A DNA stretch of 64,000 nt from Methylobacillus glycogenes JCM 2850 (GCF_000617925.1 NZ_BAMT01000001.1:620001-684000), one strand, 5' to 3'; shown: positions 48,045 to 57,833, counted from the stretch's first letter. The notes: a model not told the origin generated them from the sequence alone. Made by a program: numbers and translations.

Positions 48045-49652
48045 TTAGTTGCGTGCTCCCTTGCGCGGCCAGCTGGCAAATGCCAGCAATAGCACCAGGC
48101 CTAGCCATAAGAGTGCGTGGGTATTCAACGGTTCAATGATCAGGCTAATCAGCGCCAGAATCACGGCAAAGACATTGAGCTTGCGATAGCGGCCAAAGCT
48201 GGTGCGCTGCAGGCTGCCAAGCAAGGCCAGGCCTATGGAGTATTGCAGCACTGGCAATGCATAAAGCGCCAGCGGGAAATCACGGTAACGACCATCCAGC
48301 AGGTACAGCACATGACCTACCGCCGGGTTAAGCTGGAAATCACGCGGGATAAAGCTCATTTTGGTAATCAGCAAGAAGCTGGTGATAAGCCCCGCCATGA
48401 CCAGCACAAACAGCAGGGTGTGGCCCAGCTTGTTTTGCCCACGCGCCAAAATACTGGGGAGGTTGAGCAGGGCAACTATGCCGACCAGGGTAATGCCTAT
48501 CAGCACGCTCCATTCGGTCAGATCGCGGCAGGCGGCTTGCAGGTAGCCCCATTGCACATAGGCCGTGGCACCAGTGAGCAAGCCCAGGCTGCCCATGCCG
48601 ATCAGGGCAGGCAGGCTGCGCTCACGCGTACCAACTGTGATGGCGAGGAACAGCACCAGCCCGGCAAAGCCCCAGCATAGTGGCATCCAGCCATCATTGC
48701 GCTCAGCTACTGGGCCTTTGAACTCAAACTTGGGTTGCAGATCGGTATCGTACAGCCCCCAGAAGCCGCCAACCGTGCCTTCAAGGTCACGCTTCCAGGG
48801 TTGGTCTACGGCCTCAATCAGGTTGTAATGCCAGCCTTTTTGATCTGCCAACACCAAAAACTGGCGCAGATAGCTGGCCTGGTTAACCAGGCTGGGCACG
48901 GAGGCATTGCGGTGCTTGCCAACCGAGGGCCAGCCGGTTTCGCCGATGAATAATGGTTTTGTGAAGGTCTTGGCCATGGTGCCCATGACTTCTTCGGCAT
49001 GGTGCAGGGCGTTGTCTATATCTTGCGGGTCATCTTCCCAATACGGCAGCACATGCACGGTGATGTAATCCACGCCTTGCTCCATGCGCGGGTGCTTGAG
49101 CCAGAATTCCCAGACATCGGCATAGGTCACAGGCACTTCGGTGCGCTTTTGTGCCTCTTGCAGATAGGCCAGCATCACTTCTTCGGTCTGCTCTTTGCGT
49201 AGCAGTACTTCATTGCCAATGATCAGGCCCTTGACGGTATCAGGGTACTGGTTGGCCAGGTCTATGGCGCGGTTGAATTCGGTATCGTTCTCTTGCTTGA
49301 CGTAACCTATCCAGGCACCCAGCAATACTTTCAGGCCCAGCTTGGAAGCGGCTTCTGGCACATAATCCAGACCCTGGCTGACCGAATAGGTGCGTACACA
49401 GTCAAAGCGCTGTGACAGCAGTTGCAGATCTCTATCTATTCTGGCTTTGCTGGCCACTGTGGTGGCGATGAAGGGGGTTTCACCCTTGCCATAATAAGGA
49501 GCGTAAGAAACACAGTTGAGTTTGCCATTGGCAGGCAGGGGCGCCTCGGGAATGCTGACGGGTTGATTCTGTTGCCAGAACCAGCCTGCGAGCAGGACGA
49601 TTAACACCATATTGAAGATACTGTAACGCCACAAGGCAGCAGGTTTGAGCAT
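48045..49652 (-). CDS. Membrane-anchored GH17 beta-1,3-glucan enzyme
   Basis: The 535-residue protein has an N-terminal membrane segment, a GH17 domain with acid/base Glu in GLIIGNEVLL and nucleophile Glu in LFIGETGWPSVG, and about eight C-terminal membrane helices. GH17 enzymes in bacteria act as beta-1,3-glucan transglycosylases on growing chains. It is the first gene of a two-gene operon with the GH17-GT2 fusion, and both have related GH17 domains, which suggests one duplicated from the other. The substrate is inferred. Confidence 0.88.
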   Translation of the reverse strand: MLKPAALWRYSIFNMVLIVLLAGWFWQQNQPVSIPEAPLPANGKLNCVSYAPYYGKGETPFIATTVASKARIDRDLQLLSQRFDCVRTYSVSQGLDYVPEAASKLGLKVLLGAWIGYVKQENDTEFNRAIDLANQYPDTVKGLIIGNEVLLRKEQTEEVMLAYLQEAQKRTEVPVTYADVWEFWLKHPRMEQGVDYITVHVLPYWEDDPQDIDNALHHAEEVMGTMAKTFTKPLFIGETGWPSVGKHRNASVPSLVNQASYLRQFLVLADQKGWHYNLIEAVDQPWKRDLEGTVGGFWGLYDTDLQPKFEFKGPVAERNDGWMPLCWGFAGLVLFLAITVGTRERSLPALIGMGSLGLLTGATAYVQWGYLQAACRDLTEWSVLIGITLVGIVALLNLPSILARGQNKLGHTLLFVLVMAGLITSFLLITKMSFIPRDFQLNPAVGHVLYLLDGRYRDFPLALYALPVLQYSIGLALLGSLQRTSFGRYRKLNVFAVILALISLIIEPLNTHALLWLGLVLLLAFASWPRKGARN

Positions 49653-49939
49653 AATGGTGATGAGTCTATGAGCGATATTGTTGAGGAATGCCCCAAGAAA
49701 GAGGGCTATTTTTTTATTTACGATGCTTGATTGATTATTTTTTGCATCGTATTGCTGACCACGATCATGATGCCGAGGTTCAGTAAGTTGGCTATATTAA
49801 TGCACCTTGCAGGCAAAAACAAAAAACTAGCCGTGTTATAAATGGCCGCCAGTGCCGCTTAAGGCTGAGCTGGCGTGTTAAGAAATATTAAGGCCGGGCT
49901 TGCAGAGATTACGCTTATACGCGTTACAATAGCCCGCTA
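49653..49939. other. Divergent promoter region between the GH17 gene and a secreted-protein gene
   Basis: The gap has an inverted repeat TACGATGC (49719-49726) and GCATCGTA (49744-49751), which could be an operator or part of a leader hairpin for the minus-strand beta-glucan operon. Facing the plus strand, TTGCAG (49900-49905) and TACAAT (49925-49930) form a possible promoter with a long 19-base spacer. Nothing else is evident. Confidence 0.4.
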
Positions 49940-49960
49940 ATGTTATCCAGAGCCCCCCTG

Positions 49961-50482
49961 ATGAAAAAAATCGTCATCGTTTCAGCCATGCTGGCGTTTT
50001 CCAGCGTGGCTTTTGCTAAGCCTACTTTTACTGGCAATAACTACACCGGCCTCTATGAGTGCAAAGGTGAAAATTCTTCTATCGGTGCTTATGACGTTGT
50101 GGTGGCCTTGCGCCTCAATCGTGTCAGCAGCCATGGCAAGTTCGGTGCATATTATTATGAGACCGAGACTGTCAATTCCACGGTTTACCATGGCCAGGCT
50201 GTGGCCGATGGCAACCGTCTCGCCATCAGTTTCAATATCCGCGACAAGAAAAACAATGTCGATCACAGCACTGGCATTGCCACTATCAAGAAGATAGGCA
50301 AGGACAGATGGAGCTTCCGCAAGGAGTACTTCGAGCCTGATGATAGCGGCGGCAGCTACGGTACTGAAGATTGCGTGATGAAGGTGCTGACAGCCGAAGA
50401 GAAAAAGGCCATGGAACATAAGACCCAGGAAAAAGCTGTTCCCAAGCCTGCTGCCGTGGCTCCACGCAGCAAACCGCAATAA
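49961..50482 (+). CDS. Hypothetical secreted protein
   Basis: The 173-residue product begins MKKIVIVSAMLAFSSVAFAK, a clear signal peptide. The mature part is beta-rich (YTGLYECKGENSSIGAYDVVVALRLNR, YHGQAVADGNRLAISFNIRD) with two cysteines likely forming a disulfide, and a Lys/Pro/Ala-rich tail. I do not recognise a family. ATG 49961 is chosen because it gives the signal peptide directly; ATG 49940 is in frame but adds residues before it. A terminator follows closely. Confidence 0.75.
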   Translation: MKKIVIVSAMLAFSSVAFAKPTFTGNNYTGLYECKGENSSIGAYDVVVALRLNRVSSHGKFGAYYYETETVNSTVYHGQAVADGNRLAISFNIRDKKNNVDHSTGIATIKKIGKDRWSFRKEYFEPDDSGGSYGTEDCVMKVLTAEEKKAMEHKTQEKAVPKPAAVAPRSKPQ

Positions 50483-50496
50483 ACCACGCACATAAG

Positions 50497-50522
50497 AAAA
50501 AAGGCCCGAATGGGCCTTTTTT
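50497..50522 (+). terminator. Rho-independent terminator
   Basis: An 11-bp stem (AAAAAAGGCCC, 50497-50507, and GGGCCTTTTTT, 50512-50522) with a 4-base loop ends in T. It follows the secreted-protein gene by 15 bases and can also serve the convergent deacetylase gene. Confidence 0.85.
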
Positions 50523-50584
50523 ATTGTTGCAGTGCGGCTAGGGTTTCAGCCCCTGTAAAGCGTAACAATGACCAGTCACCATCT

Positions 50585-51463
50585 TCAGTGGCGCTCCTGA
50601 ATGACTTTAAGCATGCGGCTGCCGCGTTCAGGCTGGATAGCCAGGTTTTGCAGCATTTCCCCAAATGCCAGGCTGGATAAAGCCTGGTACTCCATAGGTC
50701 TGGCCTGGGCGATAGGGTCGATTACCGCATCGGTCTTATTTTGAGCATTATTGCTATCGCCGTTTATGTTATCGCTCTCTAAGCTCATGCCGGGGTGGCA
50801 CATCAGCGCTGCCTGGCGGCCTTGCTCTGCTTCACTCTTGGCGATGTTAAGCCAGCGTTGCAATTTCATGCCGTAATCGGGCAGGCCTTGGTCAAAGCCA
50901 TAAACTCCCAGCAATAAGTCGCTAGTGCGGAAGCCGCGCGCTCTGGCGTGTTGTTGCAGACGATTTGCGCCGAGTGCAGCGATGATGTTGCCCTTGAGGC
51001 CATCGCCTTGCGGCCGGGAAATGCGTATCCAGGGTAGCTGGCCTTCATAGCGTGCCTGCAGCTCTTGCAGCAGCAAATCGCGGATTTGCGGCAATTGATG
51101 CACGTGCTGATGACCATCGACATAATCAGGGGGGGCGTCTAAGGCGGCTTCAAAGCTATCTAGTTGCTGGGCAATATTGGCGCGTATCTGTTGTTTGTCC
51201 AGGCTGCGCAGCAGGCTGCGCATGACTAGCTGCGGGTGCTGATGACGCAGGGTCTGGCTGTATTGCGTGAAATCCAGATGCAGGCCTATGTCTGCCATAC
51301 GCCTGACCTCGGCAGTGAGCAACTTGGCGGCGCTGGGCCAGCGTGGGCTCAAGCTCATGCAAGAGGTCGCTGTTAGTCTGCCTTGGCGTATCAGCGCCAC
51401 AATGGCCTGGTCAATCGCGGCACTTTGTCCGTAATCATCCGCGCTTATTATCAGTGCAACCAT
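50585..51463 (-). CDS. ChbG/HpnK (YdjC)-family carbohydrate deacetylase
   Basis: The 292-residue protein has the YdjC motifs: LIISADDYGQSAAIDQAI (metal-binding Asp), MADIGLHLDFTQY and YVDGHQHVHQLPQI. These enzymes remove acetyl groups from sugars. It is last in a minus-strand group with GtrA-like, GT2 and GT39 genes, so it may deacetylate a lipid-linked amino sugar, as ArnD does in the lipid A arabinose pathway; that is inferred. The gap to gtrA is 64 bases. Confidence 0.85.
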   Translation of the reverse strand: MVALIISADDYGQSAAIDQAIVALIRQGRLTATSCMSLSPRWPSAAKLLTAEVRRMADIGLHLDFTQYSQTLRHQHPQLVMRSLLRSLDKQQIRANIAQQLDSFEAALDAPPDYVDGHQHVHQLPQIRDLLLQELQARYEGQLPWIRISRPQGDGLKGNIIAALGANRLQQHARARGFRTSDLLLGVYGFDQGLPDYGMKLQRWLNIAKSEAEQGRQAALMCHPGMSLESDNINGDSNNAQNKTDAVIDPIAQARPMEYQALSSLAFGEMLQNLAIQPERGSRMLKVIQERH

Positions 51464-51527
51464 AGTATGACCTCATTACCTTGTGCCAGACCCACTGCAA
51501 ACCGCTTGAGTCAGGCAATCAAGGTGC

Positions 51528-51911
51528 TCAGTTTTTATGCTTGAATGCCCAGTGGCGACTCAAAAGATAGGTGCTTACCGCGACTATGCCCATCACCAGG
51601 CCCAGGGCCAGCCAGAAGGGCAGTATGGTGTAGTTCAGCAGGCTCAGCACCATGATTTGATTGGCGGCAAAGCCGCTGCAGGCAAGCAACAAGTAGCGCG
51701 GCAGCGCTTGTTTGTGTTGGCTGCCGTTGCCAGCAAAGGAAAAGGTCTGGTGACCAATATAACTGACGGGGAACGCCAGCAAGAAAGCCAGCAGGTTAGC
51801 GCTGCCGGGGTTAAGGTCTAGCACGCCTTCCATAAAGACTGCGGACAGGTAATGCACTGCTGAAGCGGCAGCCCCAACCAGAGTAAACCATGTAGCTGAG
51901 CCTAACTTCAT
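51528..51911 (-). CDS. GtrA-family membrane protein
   Basis: The 127-residue protein has four hydrophobic segments and GtrA motifs: FTLVGAAASAVHYLSAVFM, NLLAFLLAFPVSYIGHQTFSF and YLLSRHWAFKH. GtrA proteins are thought to flip lipid-linked sugars across the inner membrane. The start overlaps the GT2 stop by four bases, so the two are translationally coupled, the classical GtrA-GtrB arrangement. Confidence 0.9.
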   Translation of the reverse strand: MKLGSATWFTLVGAAASAVHYLSAVFMEGVLDLNPGSANLLAFLLAFPVSYIGHQTFSFAGNGSQHKQALPRYLLLACSGFAANQIMVLSLLNYTILPFWLALGLVMGIVAVSTYLLSRHWAFKHKN

Positions 51912-52924
51912 TCAGCAGCTTGGTGGGATTGATAGGCGGCGGATACTTCGGCCACGATGTAAGGCGGCCTGCCTTTGACTTCGTCGTAGATACGCGCGAT
52001 GTATTCGCCCAGAATGCCGATAAACAGCAACTGGATGCCGGAGAAGAACATCAGGCTTGCGACCACGGTAGGCCAGCCTGGAATCGATTCATCAAATATC
52101 CATTTTTCCAGGATGACCCAGAAGCCATAGACAAAGGAAATCAGCGCCAGCAACGCGCCAACGGCGCTAGCCAGACGCAAAGGAATAACCGAGAAGCTGG
52201 TAATGCCAGTCCAGGCCAGTTGCATGAGCTTGATGCGCGAGAAGGTGCTGACGCCGTGGCTGCGCGGCAAGGGGGTGTAGGGGATGCCTATGGAGCGGTA
52301 GCCTACCCAGGCATACATACCCTTCATAAAACGGTTGCGCTCGGGCAGGGCGCGCAAGGCATCTACCACATTCCGATTCATCAGGCGGAAATCGCCTGCA
52401 TCACGCGGAATGGTGATGCGCTCACCCAGGGTCATGATTTCATAAAACACGCGTGAGCCCCAGCGCTTGAAGCCTGGTTCTACATGCCTGTCCTGGCGCA
52501 CGGCATACACCATGTCATAACCTTCACGCCATTTTTCCAGCATGTCGTTGATCAGCTCTGAGGAGTGCTGGCCATCGGCATCCATGCAGATGACGATATC
52601 GCCGCTGGCATGCTCCAGCCCGGCGGTAATGGCGTACTCCTTGCCGAAATTACGTGAGAAGCGCACCAGGGTGGTACGCAGATAAGCGGGCAGGTCGCGC
52701 ACAATGTTAGAGGTCTGGTCACGGCTGCCGTCATCTATCACCACTACATCCCAATGCGGGCTCAGCGTTGCCAGTTGATTGGCGATATTTTCTACGGTGG
52801 CGGTAATGGCCGCAGCTTCGTTATAGGCAGGCACAATGACCGTGATGTGCGGGTTGGCCAGGGTTCGGTCTTGAAAACCTTGGCCCTGAATGCTGTGATC
52901 TGTCGTCCTGAGGTCTGTCGTCAT
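51908..52924 (-). CDS. GtrB-like polyprenyl-phosphate glycosyltransferase (GT2)
   Basis: The 338-residue protein has ITVIVPAYNEAAAITATVENI, VVIDDGSRDQT, FSRNFGKEYAITAGLEHASGDIVICMDADGQH, the DAGDFRLMNR segment and two C-terminal membrane helices, the GtrB/DPM1-like layout. It transfers a sugar from its nucleotide to undecaprenyl phosphate. It overlaps the gtrA-like gene and follows the GT39 gene by 31 bases. Confidence 0.92.
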   Translation of the reverse strand: MTTDLRTTDHSIQGQGFQDRTLANPHITVIVPAYNEAAAITATVENIANQLATLSPHWDVVVIDDGSRDQTSNIVRDLPAYLRTTLVRFSRNFGKEYAITAGLEHASGDIVICMDADGQHSSELINDMLEKWREGYDMVYAVRQDRHVEPGFKRWGSRVFYEIMTLGERITIPRDAGDFRLMNRNVVDALRALPERNRFMKGMYAWVGYRSIGIPYTPLPRSHGVSTFSRIKLMQLAWTGITSFSVIPLRLASAVGALLALISFVYGFWVILEKWIFDESIPGWPTVVASLMFFSGIQLLFIGILGEYIARIYDEVKGRPPYIVAEVSAAYQSHQAAE

Positions 52925-52955
52925 GTGGCGCTCTTATTTTCTCGGGGAAGATGAC

Positions 52956-54578
52956 TCAGTGAGGCTTGGTTGCGATACGCGGCTTGCGCTGGTGCGCCAA
53001 TAGATCGCGTCTATCTTTGATAATGGCCAGTTTCACACCCATGCGTTCGACCTCACCAATGATTTTTCCGTTCAATACATTGTCGCAACCCATATTGGTG
53101 GTCGAAAGATAGAAATCGGCAGCTTCCCAGTTTTTGGTGACACTGAAGCGTCTATCGAGATAGGCCGTGCCTTGGATATTCTCAGCGCATACCGCCACCA
53201 GATAAGGCACGATCTTGCCTTGGGCATCGTGCCTGGGTTTGCTGGTAATTTCTTCTTCCAGCATATCTGAGGCTTCACGCAGGCTGCTAGACCAGTAATC
53301 ACCTTCCCACTCAGACTCAGCCTCTGCCATATCACCAGCCAGCTGGTTGTAATAAATGTATTCATAAGGGTGCAGGCGCGCCAGGGTAACTACTGTCCAC
53401 ACCCCCAGCAGTACGCAAAGCAAAGACAGGCCGTAGCGCAGCTTGGGTAGCCCGCCTAGGGTATCCCAGGCCAGGGTGAGCCCCAAGCCTGCCAGCACGG
53501 CGATAGGTGGCACCACAAAGGTGAAGTGGCGGATGCGTTATAGAGCGCAGGCTTGTCGATAACATTGAACAGAATAGGGAACAGGGCGGCAAGCAATAAG
53601 GTTGCCCAGGCCAGGGTTTTGTCATGACGACTTATCCAACTGCGCCAGTGCACTGCCGCGGCCAGTACCAGGCCAATCAAGCCCAGCAGAAACACTTCTG
53701 GCAGGCGCACCAGCAAATAGGCGGGTAGGTAGTAGCGTGGCACTTCACCTATATTCATAACATGGCCATCCATGATGGTGAGCATGTTGAAGGCAAAGTG
53801 CGAGAAGGACTTGGCGGCTTCCAGCGGATGATCGGGTGACATGACGCCCCAGGGCCAGAAGATGGCCATGAGGATAAAGGCCACAACGCCCGCAGGAATG
53901 AGGGCAATACTACTTTGCAGCCAGAAACGCAGGCGCGGCAGTATGCCTTGTACATTCAATAGCCCGGCCAGGCCTAGCACCAGCAAAAGATACATCACGG
54001 CGAACACACCCCCTATGCGCAAGCCCAGTGCGCAACCTACGGCAATGCCTAATTTGACGGCCAGCTTGAGCGGCGGGCGCGGCAGGCGTTCTGCAATCAG
54101 CATGGTGTAATAAAGCGCCCAGGTCATGCAGGTGGCAAAGGGCACATCTTTGGTGTGGGTGAACATGGCGCCAGTCCAGGCGCCAGTGATGCTGAGCAGC
54201 AACACGGTAAAGAAACCAGCGCGCTCTCCGCCCAGCAGACGGGCGATTTTGTAGGCGGCCACAATGCCAGCCAGGCCAAACAGACCGGAAAGCAGATGGC
54301 GCATATCCCACACCCAGATGGGTAATATGCGCTCCAGCAGCGCGGCAATCAGATCAAAAAAACCACCGTAAAGAAACAGGTTGCGATATTCAAATGCGGA
54401 CTTGTCAGCAAAGCCCGAACTGTAGAAATCCAGCAGCAATCGACCATAGACATGCTGCACTTCCTCGTCGTTGCTGATGCCGTACTGGTAGAAGGTAAAG
54501 GCAATAAAAAGGCCCAGGGCTGCAAACAGCGCTAGCTCATACGACGGTACACGACAGTGGTTAGCAATTGCCGCTCAT
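52956..54578 (-). CDS. GT39-type membrane glycosyltransferase (frameshifted in this sequence)
   Basis: A multi-spanning PMT/GT39-like enzyme that should use the lipid-linked sugar made by the neighbouring GT2. The conserved start YGISNDEEVQHVYGRLLLDFY lies around 54450-54480, before the first in-frame GTG (54460), so the true start must be upstream; ATG 54578 would serve if one base near 54563 is removed. A second break near 53535-53537 (one missing G, restoring ALYNGIRHFTFVVPPIAVLAG) joins the C-terminal part, which ends at 52956. Motifs HTKDVPFATCMTWALYY and LGLRIGGVFAVMYLL fit the family. The start is uncertain. Confidence 0.78.
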
Positions 54579-54691
54579 TTTGTCTGAAAATGGAGCGGCG
54601 ATTATACAATCAGGCCGAATAATTTTGCTTGGGTTTTTTCAGTGATTCTGGCGGGGATTTTGCCGGATTTGTACGCAGCGTAAAGCCAGCG

Positions 54692-55762
54692 CTATTGGTG
54701 ACTTGCTGCATGTTGCTGCAAAGCCCAGGATACGTGTTCACGCACCAGGGCTGAAGGGTCGTTTTTCCGTTGCAATAGTGCGGCATAGACCTCGGGAGAG
54801 TAGGGCGCATTGCCCAGGCCCACCGCGATATTTCTTAACCATTGCTCATGACCTATGCGGTAAATGGCACTGCCTGCCATCTTGTCCTTGAAGGTTACCT
54901 CGTCCCAGGCAAACAAACTCACCAGGCTGGCTTGATCCAGTCCATGTCTGACCTGAAAATCTGGCTGCTGAGTCATTTGTGCAAAGCGGTTCCAGGGGCA
55001 GGTGAGCTGGCAGTCGTCACAGCCATAGACCCGGTTACCTATCATGGGCCGTAGCGGCTCGGGAATGCTGTCCTTGAGTTCTATGGTGAGATAAGAAATG
55101 CAGCGTCTGGCATCTACTTGATAGGGCGCAACGATGGCACCTGTTGGGCAGGCGTCAATACAGGCGTTGCACTTGCCACAATGGTTGCTGAGTGGCGCAT
55201 CCACAGGCAAGGGCAGGTCGGTATAAATTTCGCCGAGGAAAAACCACGAGCCAGCCGTGCGCGATAGCAACAGCGTATGCTTGCCACGCCAGCCCAGCCC
55301 GGCTTTTTCTGCCAGCTCCACCTCCAGCACGGGGGCGCTATCGGTAAAGACGCGGTAGCCAAATTCGCCTATCTGGCTGGCAATTTTCTCGCTGAGCTTT
55401 TGCAAACGGTTACGCAAGACCTTGTGATAATCACGCCCCAGGGCATAACGTGAAATAAACGCCAGGCTGCCTTCGTGCATGACTTCATCGCTGGCCCGGC
55501 TGTCTGGTGGCAGATAGTCCATGCGTGCGGAAATAATACGCACTGTTCCTGGCACCAATTCGGCAGGACGGGTGCGCTTGTCGCCGTGTTTTGCCATATA
55601 ATCCATGGCACCGTGGAAGCCGTTCTCTATCCATTGCCGGTGGCGCGGTTCGGCCGCAGATAAATCGGTGTCGGTAATACCGATTTGGCCAAAGCCTAAT
55701 TCCACACCCCAGCGCTTGATATCGGCAGCCAGCGCTTCCAGGTTGTTTAAAGTTTGAGACAT
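54692..55762 (-). CDS. queG: Epoxyqueuosine reductase
   Basis: QueG reduces epoxyqueuosine to queuosine in tRNA, using a cobalamin cofactor and two [4Fe-4S] clusters. The 356-residue protein has the ferredoxin motifs CGKCNACIDACPTGAI and GCDDCQLTCPWN and the N-terminal ADIKRWGVELGFGQIGITDTDL. A C-terminal HEAT-like repeat region is visible. Its ATG at 55762 directly abuts the tsaE ATG (55763) on the other strand, so no bases lie between the two divergent genes. Confidence 0.95.
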   Translation of the reverse strand: MSQTLNNLEALAADIKRWGVELGFGQIGITDTDLSAAEPRHRQWIENGFHGAMDYMAKHGDKRTRPAELVPGTVRIISARMDYLPPDSRASDEVMHEGSLAFISRYALGRDYHKVLRNRLQKLSEKIASQIGEFGYRVFTDSAPVLEVELAEKAGLGWRGKHTLLLSRTAGSWFFLGEIYTDLPLPVDAPLSNHCGKCNACIDACPTGAIVAPYQVDARRCISYLTIELKDSIPEPLRPMIGNRVYGCDDCQLTCPWNRFAQMTQQPDFQVRHGLDQASLVSLFAWDEVTFKDKMAGSAIYRIGHEQWLRNIAVGLGNAPYSPEVYAALLQRKNDPSALVREHVSWALQQHAASHQ

Positions 55763-56248
55763 ATGAGTGACGATTTTACACTGGCACTGGCTGATGAAGC
55801 AGCTACCCTTGCTTTAGGCGCACATCTGGCGCAAGTCTTGGTGCCTGGCATCAATATCTATCTGCATGGCAACCTAGGGGCTGGCAAGACCACGCTGGTG
55901 CGTGGGCTGCTGCACGCTTTAGGGCACCAAGGCAAGGTCAAAAGCCCGACTTATACCCTGGTTGAGCCTTATGTTGTGGCGTCTGATGACAATGCGGCAT
56001 TGAACTTATACCACTTTGACCTGTATAGATTCATTGACCCGGAAGAGTGGGAGGCCGCAGGCTTCAGGGATTATTTCAATCCTCAATCCATCTGCCTGGT
56101 GGAGTGGCCGGAGAAAGCCCATGGCTTACTCCCTGCTGCTGATCTCGATATTCATATTGGTTTAAGCCCGAGCCCGCAAACTGCAGGCAGGCAAGTCAGT
56201 ATTTCCGCCAATACAGCGTCTGGAAAGCAATGTCTCGCAAAACTCTAA
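55763..56248 (+). CDS. tsaE: tRNA threonylcarbamoyladenosine biosynthesis ATPase TsaE
   Basis: TsaE is the ATPase that works with TsaB and TsaD to make t6A in tRNA. The 161-residue protein has the P-loop LHGNLGAGKTTLVRG, SPTYTLVEPY, FDLYRFIDPEEWEAAGF and LVEWPEKA. The ATG at 55763 is chosen over an in-frame TTG nine bases upstream. It overlaps amiC by 19 bases, so the pair is cotranscribed. Confidence 0.94.
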   Translation: MSDDFTLALADEAATLALGAHLAQVLVPGINIYLHGNLGAGKTTLVRGLLHALGHQGKVKSPTYTLVEPYVVASDDNAALNLYHFDLYRFIDPEEWEAAGFRDYFNPQSICLVEWPEKAHGLLPAADLDIHIGLSPSPQTAGRQVSISANTASGKQCLAKL

Positions 56249-57603
56249 ATCATCTATGCATGCTGTTATTGCTCACGCTGGGCTGTTTCAGCCTGATGCT
56301 GCCCAGCAATGCTGCTGACAATATCCAGATCTCTGCGGCGCGAGTCTGGCCTGCTGCCGACTACACCCGTATTACCTTGGAAACCAGCAAACCTGTCACG
56401 CATCATTTGGTGATGCTGAAGGACCCAGAGCGTCTGGTGCTGGATCTTGATGAAGTTGAACTTGGGCCTACGCTGAAATCGCTGAGCGAAAAAATCAACG
56501 CCAATGATCCTTATATACGTCAGGTGCGCGTAGGCAACTTCAAGCCCGGTGTGGTGCGTATCGTGGTGGACCTCAAGGCCGAGATCAAGCCGCAGGTATT
56601 CAGCCTGCCGCCTGCGGGTGATTACAAGGACAGATTGGTGCTGGATATTTATCCTGCGCAAGACCCACTGATGGCCATGCTGGAGCAACGCGGCAAGCCC
56701 GAGACTGCGGAAACGCCACTGCCTGAGCTGCAAGTGGCGCCTGAGTCGCCCGTGATTTCCAGCGTTAACCCGGATGTCAGCACTGATGCTGTGCCTGCGC
56801 CCAAGCCTGCAACGCCGGGCGCACCCGCTACTGTGCCAACGGCGCCATCGGCAGTGATTGCGCCTTCCATCAACAAAAAAGCCGACCCACGCATGATCAC
56901 CATTGCCATTGATGCTGGGCATGGTGGTGAAGATCCGGGTGCCAAGGGTGCCAAAGGTTCGTATGAAAAGAATGTGACCCTGGCGATTGCCAAAAAGCTC
57001 AAGGTGGCTGTGGATGCAGAGCCCAATATGCGTGGTGTACTGACCCGCGATGGCGATTACTTTATTCCGCTGCATGGGCGCGTGGTCAAGGCACGCAAGA
57101 TGCAGGCTGACTTGTTTGTTTCTATACACGCAGATGCAGCACTGAGTGCGCAGGCCAAAGGCTCATCTGTGTTTGCGCTGTCTGAAACCGGGGCTACCAG
57201 TGCCATGGCGCGCCTGCTGGCGCAAAAAGAAAACCAGTCTGACTTGATAGGGGGCGTCAGCTTTGACGTCAAAGACCCTTATCTGGCGCGCACACTGCTG
57301 GATTTGTCGCAGACTGCCACCATCAACGATAGTCTGAAGTTGGGTAAATCGGTGCTGGATCACGTGGGCACCATGAATACCCTGCATAAACGTCAGGTGG
57401 AGCAAGCTGGGTTTGCGGTGCTGAAATCTCCCGATATCCCTTCCATTCTGGTAGAAACGGCTTTCATCACCAACCCCGATGAAGAGCGAAAACTGAACGA
57501 CAATGCGCATCAGGATAAGCTGGTGAGCGCCATACTATCCGGTATCAAGAAATACTTTGCTGCCAATCCACCGCTAGCTAAAACCCGAGTGGTTGAAAGA
57601 TAA
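56230..57603 (+). CDS. amiC: N-acetylmuramoyl-L-alanine amidase (AmiC-type)
   Basis: The enzyme cleaves the stem peptide from peptidoglycan during cell separation. The 457-residue protein has a signal peptide (LLLLTLGCFSLMLPSNAA), an AMIN domain (ISAARVWPAADYTRITLETS...), a Pro/Ala linker and an Amidase_3 domain with zinc motifs IDAGHGGEDPGAKG, FVSIHADA and the C-terminal catalytic Glu in ILVETAFITNPDEE. It is secreted to the periplasm. It overlaps tsaE, the standard neighbour. Confidence 0.94.
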   Translation: MSRKTLNHLCMLLLLTLGCFSLMLPSNAADNIQISAARVWPAADYTRITLETSKPVTHHLVMLKDPERLVLDLDEVELGPTLKSLSEKINANDPYIRQVRVGNFKPGVVRIVVDLKAEIKPQVFSLPPAGDYKDRLVLDIYPAQDPLMAMLEQRGKPETAETPLPELQVAPESPVISSVNPDVSTDAVPAPKPATPGAPATVPTAPSAVIAPSINKKADPRMITIAIDAGHGGEDPGAKGAKGSYEKNVTLAIAKKLKVAVDAEPNMRGVLTRDGDYFIPLHGRVVKARKMQADLFVSIHADAALSAQAKGSSVFALSETGATSAMARLLAQKENQSDLIGGVSFDVKDPYLARTLLDLSQTATINDSLKLGKSVLDHVGTMNTLHKRQVEQAGFAVLKSPDIPSILVETAFITNPDEERKLNDNAHQDKLVSAILSGIKKYFAANPPLAKTRVVER

Positions 57604-57833
57604 TCTGACACTTGAAAAGGTTAGCGCTGGCCGCCATCAATTGATGTGAACCTGTTGCGCCTCTTGGCACTCTGACAAGGGTATTGATCGAATACAAAAA
57701 TGAAAGCGTTCAGGCTTTCATAGGCCGTCCCCCATCTATCCACCATGGAGCAGGGCGGTACTGCTGGTGATCCACTCCAGCAAATCTGGTGCGTACCAAA
57801 AGTACGTGAATGTGATGTTTAAGGAATTGAACA

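Noticed and set aside
56266-57129. 287-codon open frame opposite amiC
   Set aside because: Antisense shadow with His/Arg-rich, low-complexity translation; amiC is well supported.
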